In this document: positions 1 through 11,494 of the stretch, piece after piece | How the letters are laid out: every line of letters starts with the position of its first letter | How positions within the stretch are numbered: position 1 is the first letter of the stretch | Source of the DNA: Labia minor | Taxonomy: Eukaryota; Arthropoda; Insecta; Dermaptera; Spongiphoridae | Reading direction: 5' to 3' | DNA length: 64,000 bases | Assembly: GCA_963082975.1 (NCBI GenBank) | Contig: OY720347.1 | Coordinates: 32,443,398 to 32,507,397, forward strand | Made by a program: the position numbers and the translations under genes | The notes under the pieces: generated by a model | What the model saw: the letters and a program-made list of their open reading frames with translations, nothing else | Databases searched by the model: none | What the model was told of the DNA's origin: nothing

Positions 1-492
1 TTTTTAATTTTATTTTATTTATAATATATTTATATGTAAGACCAGACTGTGACATCATGAATGGGTGGATGACGTCATATAATTTTAAATTAAGAAAAAA
101 CTAATAAAAATTATTTTTCTCGAGAATAAAACCAATACAAAGTACATGATTCGTGGTGATATGTATAAAATCTCATCATGTGAAATTTGGTGTGAAAATA
201 ACCCTTCCCTTCCTATCGTCGTTCGCTAATACTACCACTTCCGGTTTCCGGATTTGCACCAAAAGTGGATCAATTCATCCCACTGATGCATTAAGTAAAT
301 ATACCAAATTTCATCAATATCCGTTCAGCCGTTCAGGCTGTACACATCTATATGGACTGACGGACGGACAGAGATCATGCTAAAAATACTTTTTTCTGTT
401 AAGAAAATGCATGATTTGTGGAGATATGTAAAAATCTCCACATGTGAAATTTGGTGTGAAAACAATACCTCCCTTACTATCGTCGGTCGGTA
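1..492 (-). mobile_element. HINE-like family B element, copy B1, cut by window edge
   Basis: The right end reads CGTCGGTCGGTAAAAA, which is the 5' terminus ACCGACCGACG of family B on the minus strand. The interior has the two related blocks around CACACCAAATTTCACATG, the GTCCGTCC-type tract, and the GATGAAATTTGGTA box (here reverse-complemented). The 3' part with the terminal hairpin lies outside the window. No coding capacity is visible. The family is recognised from nine copies or fragments in this window. Confidence 0.8.
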
Positions 493-1635
493 AAAATATT
501 AAAAAAATCCATATGTGTCCGTTCGAGCATTTAATCATCAATCCAATAATAAAATAAAAACAAATATACAAACGGTAAGATAAGTATAAGTTTCTTTTTT
601 TAAATTCAATATTTATTCTTGCTCTTTTTAGCTTTCTATGGGCATTTTTATTCAATTTATTAATTTTATTTATTTTCAAATATTAAATTTAATGATATTT
701 AGGTAAGTTTATAAGAATTAAACTAATGTAAAAATGAATGCTATTTGTTTTCTTTCTTTATTTGATTTTGGAATTGTAATTTTATTTTTTGCTCAAAAGA
801 AACTCAAAAAAGTTTTCATTAAAAGAAATAAAAGTTAATACGTAGTCATTAAAAACGTAGAAAGTATAAAGAATTGTCAAAAAAAGATTCAATTTTGATT
901 TAAACTTCATTATCAGTCTTAGGAATAATAAATACGTCTAAATATTTCTACTATATGAATATTTAATTTAAGTCGATATATAGTGCTATTAGTACATATT
1001 TATAATAATACTTATTTTTTAATAAATAATACCTACATTTAAATTTTTGATATTATGTTATTATCTTATTATAATATTAGATAAATATTATATTATAAAT
1101 AAATACTATATAAACACGAGTATATTTAATTAGAATGAACTTAAGAAAAGAAGAAATTTATTAGCTTAAAATTTTACCATGACAATTTTAAGATTGAATT
1201 ATTTTGTTAAAAAATCAACAGCACCCACTCTGTAAATAATTATTTTGAAATTCACTTTTTGATTAATTAAAATATTTTAATAAATAAATTCGAAATTGTG
1301 TTCCTCTTTGAAAATTATAATTTAATTCAAAGTTACGAATCCAAAAAAAAAGATATTCACTTCTAATATTTTTCAATTACTTATTTATCTAAAATTAATC
1401 ATCAATATTATCTTAAATGAAGTTATTAGAAAATCCGATCTCGCTCTTGTTCAGTATTTATTCCATTTGAATTTTAATAATAAATGTGAATGGGTGCGAA
1501 GTTTTAAGCTAATAAATTCACTTTTCTTAGCTTGGTTTGAAATGAATGCATTGGTAACGGAATATCTATGATCTAACTTCCAACAGACTTGGCATATAAA
1601 TCACACTAATTGTATGAAATTATTGAGAAAATGTA
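493..1635. other. AT-rich DNA, nothing recognised
   Basis: Long A/T runs and short ATA/TTA repeats. I see no open frame with protein-like composition, no repeat shared with the rest of the window, and no RNA gene. Confidence 0.6.
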
Positions 1636-2085
1636 TGCTGCTTTCCTTTTTGCACATGTCACCTTTTACAGCATCACAAGAAGCCAAGAAGTGGGGTAAT
1701 AAATCGACCTTGCATTGGGACAAACGGGGGTAGGGGATCCTAAGTGGTTGGTTGTGCGTTCCTCCCATGCGTCGACCTAGTTAATCGTCAAACTTGTCCG
1801 TAGAATGTTTGTGACGCCAGCAGACGTGCTAGGCAAGGGCTATGCTCCTTATGGAATGCCTCCTCCCCCCCTTCCTCACCTCCAATTCAAATGCCCCTTG
1901 AACCTTCCTTCCTAAGCCAAGGTATCGTCATAGGACGAGCGTTAATTTCGCGGATCGCTGGAGCCCGAGATTGCCGACATACGGATTCTGCGTAAGGACG
2001 CCATTGTGGCACCACCTTGTGTTGAACACTTGGCTGTTCAATGTACATGGAAATAAACGTTAACAGCTAAGGATCTTGATAACCA
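1636..2085. other. GC-richer non-coding island
   Basis: About 450 bases whose composition differs sharply from the flanks, with CpG-containing words (GTCGAC, CGCGGATCG), a run of nine C near 1865 and no long open frame. It matches none of the repeat families found here. It could be an unannotated exon or UTR, a regulatory element or an old element end; the sequence does not decide. Confidence 0.45.
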
Positions 2086-2278
2086 TTTAGACTATTAAAT
2101 AATATTGGATTTCGGGAGCTCGTAAAAAGTTTCAATTAATTTGTCAACAATTCCTAAACTAGATAAATAGAATGAACTCGTGAGAATAAACACTAAAATT
2201 ATTAGATGACAGAACTATTTTTATTATTTTAAATGTTAGTTTTATTTCCAATCTAACGTAAAAGAAAACAATCAAAAA

Positions 2279-2893
2279 TTAGCTGGAGTGTCTCCACTCG
2301 ACTATCTCGCAATTTGAATTGGATTAAATAACATAATATATTATATTTAAATTAAATTTAATTAATCATAAATTATAAATAATAAATATTAAACCAGCGC
2401 ATGTTTGGCTTTTTATTGATGGCACCATGGCACGTGTTGGCGCGTGAGATTTGCAGTGTTAAAAAATTAATTCTGGTACTTTCAGCAATTCAATCAAGCT
2501 GAAATTCTATATATAGCAGTTTTATACAATTATTAATCATGTGAAAAATTATCAAACATATATTTTTATTTTTAGGGTCACTTTAGAGGAAAAAAAATCA
2601 AAACGTTGTAGGTAATGACCCTCTTCCGGTTGAGCTACATTTCTCAAAAGTTGATAGAAAACTATGAATTATTAATAATATCCATGTACCAAATTTCATC
2701 ATTCTAGCTCAAACCGTTTTTGCGTAATCTTGCCTACATACATACACACACACATACACACATACACACACACACACAGACATTTTTCTCAACCTTAGTG
2801 AAAGTGATTCAGGAACCTTCAAAACGTATAAAAACATCAAAATCTCAACATCGAAAATTTTCGTGATCGCAATACTATCTCTGGCGAGATAGT
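2279..2893 (-). mobile_element. HINE-like family A element, copy A1 (complete)
   Basis: On the minus strand it starts with ACTATCTCGCCAGAGATAGT-type sequence (right end) and closes with GCGAGATAGT, a GAGTG-GAGA-CACTC hairpin and CAGCTAA (left end). A (TG)n tract (CA on the plus strand, about 2740-2780) follows the 5' block, and the GATGAAATTTGGTA box comes after it. It is non-coding, about 615 bp. Subterminal inverted repeats, an internal microsatellite and a 3' hairpin are the hallmarks of non-autonomous Helentrons (HINE/DINE-1). No helicase or endonuclease is encoded here. Confidence 0.8.
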
Positions 2894-2981
2894 AATTAAT
2901 AATAATCATCAATAATCATTTCTGCTCTTAAAAGTTAATGAAATGTTGGCATATTTAAAAATAACCTAGACGAAATTTTAG

Positions 2982-3160
2982 TTCGTTTATAAAATCTATA
3001 TATCTGTGTGTCTGTCGCCAAAAATTTTCGATTTTTTAAATTTTGATTTTGGATTCGAGTAGAGCTTAAAAAAGTGTAAAGTGGTCTTGGTTTTTTAAAA
3101 TTCGGTTGGGAACATGGCCATATCGGCGGTCAAAGTTGAAAATTCCCCATATATTATAAC
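2982..3160 (+). repeat. dispersed repeat G, copy 1
   Basis: About 175 bp beginning TTCGTTTATAAAATCTATAT and continuing through GTGTGTCTGTCGCCAAAAAT. It matches 27312-27490 with small indels. It contains an A|TCTATATA word like the 5' ends of the composite elements, but the shared sequence starts upstream of that word, so this is not a proven terminus. Confidence 0.6.
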
Positions 3161-3235
3161 TACTGTAATTAGTGTTATTATAATGTAAAATTGCAAAGAA
3201 AAAATGTTTAGACATTATTGTAAACATTAAAAAAA

Positions 3236-3345
3236 TGCCCGGGAACATTAGGGAAATTCCCGGGAACATTGGGAGTATTCCTGGGAACATTGGAAAAATT
3301 CCCGGGAACATTAAGAAAATTACCGGGAATATTAAGAAAGTAAAT
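3236..3345. repeat. minisatellite, ~22-bp unit
   Basis: Five degenerate tandem copies of a unit close to CCCGGGAACATTRGGAAAAT. On the minus strand the frame reads as a repeated MFPGI motif, which I attribute to the repeat and not to a gene. It contrasts strongly with the surrounding AT-rich sequence because of its CCCGGG core. Confidence 0.75.
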
Positions 3346-3557
3346 TAAAGATATTAATTAATAATTAATTATTAAACAATTAAATTTATAAATTTCTCGT
3401 CAATATTAAAGCAAATATTTGTTGACGCAATTGCCAAACCGAGGTATAAAGGTAAAGTGTTTTACAAATTATTTGTCATTTGATGTCAAGCACACACACA
3501 AAAAGAGTACACATCAAAATTATTATTAATTATTAATTAATATCTTTAATTTAAAAA

Positions 3558-3765
3558 CATTGTTTCTTATTTTGATTAAAATTACATTTTCATTCTGTAA
3601 ATTAAATAATTTTATTTCATTTAAATAATATCTATTTTTAAATATATTTTGCTCTCTACATTATTGATCTAATTCTCACAATATATTAAGATCATATTAA
3701 TTGGAATTATTTATGCAATTTTATGATAAATATGAATAAAAGTTCGTTGATAGTAATGCTTCCTA
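3558..3765 (+). repeat. dispersed repeat E, copy 1
   Basis: About 200 bp from TTTTGATTAAAATTACATTT to AATAAAAGTTCGTT. It is almost repeated at 29463-29655, and its first half again at 6998-7111. No inverted ends or coding sequence were seen; it may be part of a larger element. Confidence 0.6.
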
Positions 3766-4225
3766 GCATTCCCAGATGTTTTTTAATTATAAAATAATGG
3801 AAATAATGATTTTAGATGAATTTTTAATAGAATATACAAGATATATACTTAATGGTTGATACAAGTTCATAAAATATAGGCTATAAAAAAGAACTTAATA
3901 AAGAATAGATTTGGAAGATGATTAACAACAATAAAAGAACGAACAAGGTTGAAATCTTAAAAAAGTAAACAAAAATATTAAATATTAAAACTTCCAATAA
4001 TATTGACACTTCAATACATACTCTGCATTTACACACCCGATCCATTTTTTAATATTCAATAAGTATTTTTTGGATTAAATTTTCAAATTTGTTCAAAAAT
4101 AGAAAGTAATTTATTAACATACTAAATATATATTAAAAATTAAAATAATTAAGTTAATTTATTGATTTTAATAGATTTTTATTTGAACACACATATATCG
4201 TATATTGTATTGTATATTTTTATGT
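3766..4225. other. AT-rich DNA, nothing recognised
   Basis: No shared repeat, RNA gene or protein-like frame seen. Confidence 0.6.
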
Positions 4226-4445
4226 TCAGAGTAGTTGAAAACAAAATTTTACATAAAATTTATAGGCCGAAAAAAATGAGGATATTGAATTACCAGGAAT
4301 CACAAGATTTCTAAGAATTCCAAACATACTTAGAGTAATAAAATCGATGAACGGTAAGGAATGGCTACTGAGATATTTGTTTGTTTTGAAACCAAGTGGT
4401 AAACAACCGTTGAGTAAAATCAAGGTCACATTGGGTTACAATATA
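4226..4445 (+). pseudogene. RTE-type retrotransposon 3' coding remnant
   Basis: The conceptual translation FRVVENKILHKIYRPKK, followed at a distance by RVIKS- and PSGKQPL-like pieces, resembles the C-terminal tail of RTE-type reverse transcriptases (FRVFENKILRKIYGPK, then RVIKSRRLRW, then GKRPLGRP). Several stops and frameshifts break it. It ends near the HINE fragment at 4605. This is a dead fragment with no start or ends defined. Confidence 0.55.
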
Positions 4446-4604
4446 AAGTTAGATAAGAGGGAATTAGAAGAAAATACTAATTAATTATATAATGATGCAG
4501 GAATGTGGTGTGGATATGACTAATATTCTTCCACTTCAGGAAGAGGAAGGAAGAGAATCCCAGATTGATAAAAAAAAAATTACAATTATATACACTCGCG
4601 GACA

Positions 4605-4695
4605 AAAAATAGAAAACTACGAATTTTGAGTAATGCCGTAATGCCCGTCTACCAAATTTCATTATTCTAGCTCAAACCGTTTTTCCATAATTTCG

Positions 4696-4729
<34 letters not shown>

Positions 4730-4836
4730 AACAGACAGACATTTTTCTCAACCTTAGTGAAAATGATTCAGGGACCTTCAAAACGTATAAAAACATTAAA
4801 ATCTCTACATCGAAAATTTTACTCTGGCGAGATAGT
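4605..4836 (-). mobile_element. HINE-like family A fragment, copy A5
   Basis: It has the 5' half of family A on the minus strand: ACTATCTCGCCAGAG at the right end, CTCAACCTTAG, an (AC)n tract at about 4700-4726, and the box CCAAATTTCAT. The short CGTGATCGCAATACTATCT block near the 5' end is missing, and the element stops after the AGAAAACTA block, so the 3' hairpin is lost. Confidence 0.75.
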
Positions 4837-5099
4837 AAAAAATGAATATATTTTTTTTTGGTTAAAATACGTAAAACTTATGTTGAAATGTTCAAAATAC
4901 ATACTATTATTGAGTATTCTTATTTTATATAACAAAAAGAAAATCTAGTAGTATTTTTAAAAAAAAATATAGGCAGCTATTGTAGTTCTATAATTCTCCT
5001 CCTTTGAATTAAGATAATTTAAATAAAAAGAAATTCAAATGCGGTAAGGATTTTTCAGTGACTTCAATTAAAAAAAAATATACCTCTTAACAATTTTTC

Positions 5100-5300
5100 T
5101 CGCCTGGATGAATAACTTGACGACATAGAGGGGACGCCGGCAACTCAACAGAATCCTAAATTGTATTTAATGTAAATGCCGGGGTTGTTAGCAATCACTT
5201 TCCGGGCTGATGCCGGTGACGGTATTTGCTTCACAATTTGCTGACAGTACAGATTTGGGGTTGCTAAATTCCACCCTTCGCCCTCTCCTCATTCTTTTAC
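5100..5300. other. GC-richer non-coding island
   Basis: Sequence such as GGGGACGCCGGCAACTC and TGATGCCGGTGACGG stands out from the flanks. There is no long frame and no match to other repeats in the window. Confidence 0.4.
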
Positions 5301-5876
5301 TCGTTTTTTTTTCTAGTGCCATTTCCAAACGTGCACATTTACCTCTTTCCTTGTCTATTCATTTTGCATAATTTTCACTCACAATTTTTACAGTTATTTG
5401 ACATATCATCTTCAATTCAAAATCAAAATCACGAAAATGAATATATTTTTTTTTGTTCAATGTTTAATAAAATTAGATTTATTAAATAATTATATAATAT
5501 GAAAACATATTTTTTATATATTATATACAATTTTTTATTATTTCCCTTATTTCAAGGATTATGCCAAGGTTTTTTACTTGATTGCTGATGTTAAAATCTT
5601 AATGCTTGAATGAACATTTCAAGAAATATTATTTACGAATTATGTCAAGATATAATATATAGTTTATATATCAATAAAGTAATAAAAAAAATATCAATAT
5701 TATTTGTATTCCTTCCTGTTATAGAACAAATACTGAAATCTTTCTCTACAATTTCAAAATCACAGAAATGAATCGCTCCGACAGGATGTGAATATTAAAT
5801 TTCAAGAAAAATAAATTTTAAAAATTGTTACTGTTAAATATCCATTATTGCCATGGTCATTTATTTTTAATTTTTT
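5301..5876. other. AT-rich DNA, nothing recognised
   Basis: Pyrimidine-rich near 5280-5380, then AT-rich. No gene-like feature seen. Confidence 0.6.
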
Positions 5877-6310
5877 ACCGACCGACTTAAGGGAGGTATT
5901 GTTTTCACACCAAATTTCACATGTGGAGATTTTTACATTTCTCCACGAATCATGTGCATTTTGATAACAGAAAAAAGTATTTTTAGCATGATCTATGTCC
6001 GTCCGTCCGTCCGTATAGATGTGCACAGCTTGAACGGCTCAACGGATTTTGATGAAATTTGGTATATTTACTTAATGCATCAGTATGATGAATTGATCAA
6101 CTTTTGGTGCAAATTCGGAAACCGGAAGTGGTAGTATTAGCGATCAACGATAGGAAGGGAAGGATTATTTTCACACCAAATTTCACATGAGGAGATTTTT
6201 TACATATCACCACGAATCATGCACTTTGTATTGGTTTTATTCTCGAGAAAAATCATCTTTATTAGTTCTTTCTTAATTTAAAATTATATGACGTCACATC
6301 CTGGTCTTTG
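5877..6310 (+). mobile_element. HINE-like family B element, copy B2, 3' truncated
   Basis: It starts TTTTTTACCGACCGACTTAA; the usual GATAG after the inverted repeat is lost. It keeps the (GTCC)n tract at about 5998-6012, the GATGAAATTTGGTA box, the GGAAACCGGAAGTGGTAGTA block and the second CACACCAAATTTCACATG block. It stops at TGACGTCACATCCTGGTCTT, so the 3' inverted repeat and hairpin are missing. Confidence 0.8.
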
Positions 6311-6871
6311 TAATCTTCCATTCCCTTTTCAAATATAAATCATTAATAGTTAATTAATAGGAGAGATAATAATTTAATTATTATTATTCCAAGGTATTCA
6401 TTGGTGGGCGTTAAGAGGGGCGTGTCTACAAGGTTTATTGACAAATTTTTAACATTTATTTTTTTCAAAAATTTTAGATTTAATTATGCATTTTTTCTAA
6501 AATTAAATATAGGTTATTTAAAATCAATGTTAATTGATATATAATTTAATTGAATGTAAATTTTAATATACATATGTTTCCCATATGAAAAAATAAAAAT
6601 TAAATTAATTTTATAAAATCTATTTTATAGAGGATTAAAAAAGTTTATTGTTTGTTAAGATATATCAAATATATTTTTTAATATTTATAATTAATATTTG
6701 AATTATGTATAAATTGTTTTTTTTTTTTTGATAAAGTTAAAATATCCACTAAGGTTGGGGAAAGGAATATAAGGAGTTTTAATGAAAAATTCAAAAATTA
6801 ATTTACTTATATACAAAAATATTTATTAAAATATAAAATTAAGAATACAATTATATTAATATAATATAATA
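6311..6871. other. AT-rich DNA, nothing recognised
   Basis: It includes a short GC-richer piece near 6398-6440 (GGTGGGCG, GAGGGGCGTGTC) that I cannot assign. Confidence 0.5.
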
Positions 6872-7215
6872 GTACCGGGACCCCGAGCCTCGGCTCGGTA
6901 CTTAAGTTAAAAAAAATGATTCATTATTATTGGGTTTGGCTGGTAATATTAATACCTGGGATACCGAGCTGTCGCTCGAAAAAATGTTTAGACATTATTA
7001 TAGACATTTTCATTCTGTAAATTAAATAATTTTATTTCATTTAAATAAATATCTATTTTTAAATAATTTTTCTCTACATTATTTATCTAATTCTGACAAT
7101 ATATTAAGATCACACCGGGACCCCGAGCCTCGGCTAGGTAATTAAGTTAAAAAAAAATAATTCATTATTATATTGGGTTTGGCTGGTAATATTAATACTT
7201 GGGACACCGAGCTGA
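6872..7215. repeat. two copies of short repeat D flanking a piece of repeat E
   Basis: Repeat D occurs at about 6872-6985 and 7113-7213. Each begins CCGGGACCCCGAGCCTCGGC, a near-palindrome able to fold, then AAGTT plus an A run, TTGGGTTTGGCTGGTAATAT, and ends with GGGAYACCGAGCTG. Repeat E (about 6998-7111) lies between them. A solo piece of the D end, on the other strand, is at about 15783-15810. The nature of D is unknown. Confidence 0.6.
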
Positions 7216-7329
7216 TATACAATTCTTTAATTATTTATTACAATTATTAAATGTTGCATCATTGCATGGAACTTGGGGTCCTCAATAATACATAAATATG
7301 TATTATTAGATATGTTTCTAAGTGCATGA

Positions 7330-8105
7330 ATATTTTTTTTTTATTGGAAGAATGATAAATATATATCGTAATTTATAATTATAAAATATTATTAAAATAT
7401 ATATTTTTAATTTTATTTCGAAATTAAATAAAAAATTTTAAAATATTTTAAATATAAAAAAAATATTAAAACAATATCTTTTAAAAAAAGGCGGGAGTCA
7501 AATTTCAATATGAGTGTCATTTGTCCATATATAAATTAAAAGATAAGATTAGTTAATTAAAATATATATATAAACAAAAGCAAAATTAAATAATAAAAAT
7601 TTATAAAATTTTGAATTAATATTAAATTATTAGTTAATGACTAATAAGTAATTAATAAAATAAAAAAAATAAAATTTATTACAATATTACAATTATTAAA
7701 TGTTGCATCATTTTAATTAATAAAATAAAATAAAAGAAATTAAATTTAATCAAAGAACAATGAATAAATAAATATAAAATAATAGATAAAAAAAAAAAAA
7801 AAATTTTTCCGCCGGTTTCGATCCTGCTAAGTTGACTATTCAAAACAGTGCCTTTACCCATTAGACTGATATATATTTAGTTAATTAACATGACATTTTT
7901 ACTCTCTTTGCAAGAATTATATGTTTTTTTGTTTTTGTTTTTGTTTTTTTTGAGAGTGATTAATAAATATATATATATATATTTTATTAAAAATAAATAT
8001 TTTTAATTTTATTTCGAAATTAAATAATGAATTTTAAAATATTTTAAATATATAAAAAAATGTTAATACAATTCATTTAAAAAAAAGCGGGAATCAACTA
8101 ACCGT
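7330..8105. repeat. dispersed repeat F, two direct copies
   Basis: Copies at about 7365-7500 and 7965-8100 share TTTTTAATTTTATTTCGAAA, then ATTTTAAAATATTTTAAATA and an AAAAAAARGCGGGARTCAA end. A third partial copy is at 10563-10655. The first two copies bracket the tRNA-like unit at 7796-7870. Confidence 0.55.
7796..7870 (-). repeat. tRNA-derived SINE-like unit (pol III boxes)
   Basis: On the minus strand TCAGTCTAATGGGTAAAGGC fits a pol III A box (around 7858-7870), and GGATCGAAACC resembles a B box (7814-7824). The segment does not fold into a convincing tRNA as read, so I call it a tRNA-derived SINE head or a tRNA pseudogene. A poly(A)-like run on the plus strand lies beside it. Confidence 0.5.
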
Positions 8106-8157
8106 ATTTTATTTTGTTAATAATTAATTAATTAAGATTAATAAATATATATATATA

Positions 8158-9062
8158 CTAGCTGCCCCGAGCGCCTTCGGCGCTCTCCGCACCTAGACGG
8201 GGGCTCCGCCCCCTGTACCCCCCGAGTAAAAGGTTTTCATCCATTTTGTTTCAATCAGTATATTACATAAAACATTCATTTCTTTTTGTGTTTTCTTATT
8301 TAAAATACATTTTAATTTAATCACTAAATTAATTATATATATTATTATTGTATATGTTATATCTATCTATCTATGTGACTCTAAGGAACTCGAAAGTTCT
8401 AGGCCGCAGCAACCACATTTCTCCAAGTGTCCCTATCCTGAGCCCTTGTCCCATCTCTCTTACGTCCCTTCCTACACGTCCTTGGTCTTCCAAGCGGACG
8501 TTTTCCAATCCAAAATCTTTTTCCTCTCCCATTCTAGCCGCGTCCCCTGCCTATCACAGCTTTTTCGCTTTTATAACCCTAACTATTTCTGAAGATGCAT
8601 AGAGGTCATGCAATTCCTCGATGTGCAGTCTCCGCCATTCCCCGGTGACCTCATCTTTCTTTGGCCAATAAATGCTGGAAAGAATAGTCTGGATCTACTC
8701 TCATCTCCCAGGGTCATAGACCTTGCGTCCTACCCATATAATACAACAGGCAAAATAATTGGTTTATATATTTTAATTTTGATTCCTTTTGATAATAATT
8801 TTGATGAGATAAGCCTGTTTACTGCATGATAACAGGTGTTTCCCGATTACAACTTCGATTTAAATATATATATTCTTCTCAAATATTATTATCCTTCGTG
8901 ATTACATTCAATTTTTCTACATATTCAAATTCTACATTTTGTATATAGATTTTGTTACTAAATATTTTTTCTTATCACCATTAATTTCAATCTGAATTAG
9001 AAGAAAATTATAAATTACCTCCTCTTGCAGCCCATTTACCTATCCAGGCATCTTAATTTCTT
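8158..9062 (-). mobile_element. composite RTE/Helitron-tailed element, copy C1
   Basis: On the minus strand the right part carries broken RTE reverse transcriptase C-terminal coding: TGYHAVNRLISSK-like sequence, an LHDLYAS region, GRPRT-like sequence and a final LRPRTFEF. After it comes a non-coding tail: ATTGAAACAAAATGGATGAA, hairpin GGGGGCGGAGCCCCC, hairpin GAGCGCCGAAGGCGCTC, and the end CAGCTAG|T at 8158. The far right (8990-9062) matches sequence upstream of the RTE part in C2. Many stops make it non-functional. Confidence 0.7.
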
Positions 9063-10227
9063 AACACTCCGTTTTTTTTAAATTTAAAATAAAAGGAGAT
9101 AAATAGTTTTAAATTATATTCGAATGGTCTATTATATTCTATATATCAGTATTTTTTTCTGAATTTAATACCAACTTGATTTTCAAAATGTTCCATTCGT
9201 TATCCATATGATTGATTACATGTGTTAAAATTTAAAAAAAATTCAAATATTCTAATTTTTAAATTTAAATACAATTGAATATTATTTTTTATTAATATCA
9301 TATCAAAAAAGAGAATTTATTAAAAATTAAAAATAAAAAAAGAAGCCTATTAATAAAAAAATATAATAGAATACAATAATTTTGATTTAAAACAAATTTT
9401 AATTTTAAAAAAAATACTCAATATAAAAAAGACATAAATTTAAAACATCTCGTAATATCATTTGTCTAAAAAACATATTTTAATTAACCAAGAAATCATT
9501 TTTGCACTTAAAATATATTTGTAATTAATAATTGAAACAAAAAAAAATAATAAAATTTTGTCATTTTAATTGAAGTTTTGAAAATATTTTTGTATTGATA
9601 AAAGTTTAAAAATAATATATTCAGTTTTTTTAAGCTTTCACTTTCAAATAGAAAAGAAGAAATATTCAATTATATAGAAAGAATAAATAAAAATTAAGTT
9701 AAATATGATCTAAATATTTTATTAAATAAATTTAAATGAGAACTTTTAGAATAAATTATTTAATTTAATTGATATTTAAATATTAGAATTTAAAATAAAA
9801 AGTGAAATATTATAATAATTTTTAAATTCTGAGCAATATGCAGACAAAAACCTTTTTTTTATATATAGATAGTCGAGCTGGGGATGGCAATATGGGTTTT
9901 TCCAAAAAAAGAAAGTTACCTTCCCCCCCCCCCCCCCCGAGGCCCTAGTAGGGATTAATTTAATTATTTATTATATTTCAAAGGAATATTTTAATATCAT
10001 TTTAAATGAATGAATGAAAATTCAAATTTTATATAGTTTTTTATATATGTTTATTTATGCAGAAAAAATTAATTGACATAATTATTAATTTAATAAAATA
10101 AAATTTAATAATAAAATTTAATTTAATAAAATAAAATTATTTTAATAATAAAATTTAATTTAATAAAATATTAAAATAATAAAAATTAATAAATTTAAAA
10201 AAAAAATATATAATACTTAAAGAAAAA
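9063..10227. other. AT-rich DNA with a poly-C tract
   Basis: Mostly featureless AT-rich sequence. A run of about 15 C lies near 9925-9940 within GTCGAGCTGGGGATGGCAAT...GAGGCCCTAG, a short GC-richer island of unknown origin. Confidence 0.5.
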
Positions 10228-10300
10228 AATGTGCCTTTGCAAGTTTCGAACTCAGGGTGCAAAGTCATAAGAAGACGCGCTAGCTCGCTCGGCCAGGAAC
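10228..10300 (-). repeat. tRNA-derived SINE-like head
   Basis: On the minus strand TGGCCGAGCGAGCTAGCG resembles a leucine-type tRNA A-box region (around 10279-10294), and GAGTTCGAAAC resembles a B box (10243-10253). The intervening length and lack of a clear cloverleaf suggest a retroposed derivative and not a working tRNA gene. Confidence 0.5.
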
Positions 10301-10344
10301 CGCTTTTGTTTGGAAGCTTCTTATAAGGGTATATATAAGATTTC

Positions 10345-10565
10345 AAATTTTTGCCACCAGCGCCTCTATGAGCTAGTATGGTAACTAAACTATTTTTAAT
10401 TAATTAGCATTTCCTGGACACACCTTACCAATTAGCGGTTTTCTAAAGGAAGTCTGACATGCCCTGAGACCTACTGAATATACATAAAAAATTTCATAAG
10501 AATCAGTCAAGCCGTTTCGGAGGAGTATGATTTCAAAGTTTTGTGACACGAGAATTTTATATATA
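10345..10565 (+). repeat. retroposon 3' region (SINE/LINE tail type)
   Basis: It contains TTTCATAAGAATCAGTCAAG, CCGTTTCGGAGGAGTATG and GTGACACGAGAATTTTATAT, words I associate with the 3' parts of abundant arthropod SINE/LINE repeats. That association is from memory of the family type. It lies directly beside the tRNA-like head, in the opposite orientation. Confidence 0.45.
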
Positions 10566-10648
10566 AGATATATATTATTAAAAATAAATATTTTTAATTT
10601 TATTTCGAAATTTATTTTATTTTAAAATATTTTAAATATAAAAAAAAT

Positions 10649-10746
10649 ATTAATTGAAGTAAAATTGATGACGTCACACCCATATATAATTTTCAAAAAA
10701 TATTAATTGAAGTAAAATTGATGACGTCACACCCATATATAATTTT
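10649..10746. repeat. ~50-bp tandem duplication
   Basis: The segment AAAAAATATTAATTGAAGTA followed by AAATTGATGACGTCACACCC and ATATATAATTTTCAA occurs twice head to tail. Each copy contains TGACGTCA, the palindromic CRE/AP-1-type word that also occurs in HINE family B. Confidence 0.7.
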
Positions 10747-11029
10747 CAATTAAGAAATTAATAATGAAGCTGTAAGTTTCAAGAGATGTGATCAATAAAA
10801 CTCAATTTTTCTTTATAAATACTATATCTAGTGTGAATTTGAAAAAAATCGTTAGAGCGGTTTTTGATTACCAATGGTTATAGATAAATATATAGATATA
10901 TAGATATATAGATACAATTTTAGCTAGCATAATAAGATAAGATTTACATAGGATTGGAGAATAGTAATATTATATAGATTTTACATTATTTATAATAAAA
11001 TAAAAATTAGATATTATATAAAAGAATAA

Positions 11030-11344
11030 TTAAATTCTTAAATTATAATAGAAATTTCTTTTTCTATGGACTCTATGACTTGTTAAGTCCAGATTTCTTC
11101 TCCTGGTCAGCCGACGATTAATCGGGTGATTGATCACCGTCTCGATGTCATCCTCGTTCGGCGGAATATTTTCTTTATTTGCCATTATATCTAAAAAATT
11201 GATGTCACCACCAACTAACCTTTCCGGGGTTTCAATTCTTATTGATTCATCGTGGAAAACATGGAAATGTTGTCTATGATGATAGTAATTGAGTCCTTCT
11301 TCTATGATATTGTGAAGAACATTCCACTCCTGTTTTAAATCCAT
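11030..11344 (-). CDS. small 104-residue protein with KEN-box and D-box-like motifs
   Basis: This is the best host-gene candidate. The frame is clearly less AT-rich than its surroundings and starts at the ATG after a pyrimidine-rich stretch ending TTTCAG, so the 5'UTR may contain an intron acceptor at about 11345. The protein is rich in H, R, N and acidic residues. N56-K57-E58-N59-IPP is a canonical KEN-box context, and R82-R83-N84-L85 fits RxxL. The C-terminal 30 residues are strongly basic. Together these suggest a short-lived nuclear regulator degraded by APC/C, which is inference. NKEN also fits N-x-x-N, so a Bearded-like Neuralized-binding role is a weaker alternative. No transmembrane segment or signal peptide is seen. 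I do not recognise the family. Confidence 0.5.
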   Translation of the reverse strand: MDLKQEWNVLHNIIEEGLNYYHHRQHFHVFHDESIRIETPERLVGGDINFLDIMANKENIPPNEDDIETVINHPINRRLTRRRNLDLTSHRVHRKRNFYYNLRI

Positions 11345-11494
11345 TCTGAAATCAAAAAATCAAAAACAAAAATAATTAATGATATATAATAAAATGAAGA
11401 GGATAGATGAGCGAAGAAATATTGAAAATAGTTTGGTTGTATTGGTCACACAGAGAATTCCTTGTAGAGCAACTGCTTGCTAAGAGAGCTGAAC

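Noticed and set aside
3066..3311. Repeated MFPGI peptide frame
   Set aside because: Translation of a 22-bp minisatellite; no conserved protein features.
5952..6134. Recurrent frame with RPSVRIDVHSLNGSTDFDEIWY, also at 36405-36617 and 54353-54553
   Set aside because: It lies in the GTCC tract and GATGAAATTTGGTA block of HINE family B; the frame is broken in other copies, so it is chance coding of a repeated non-coding element.
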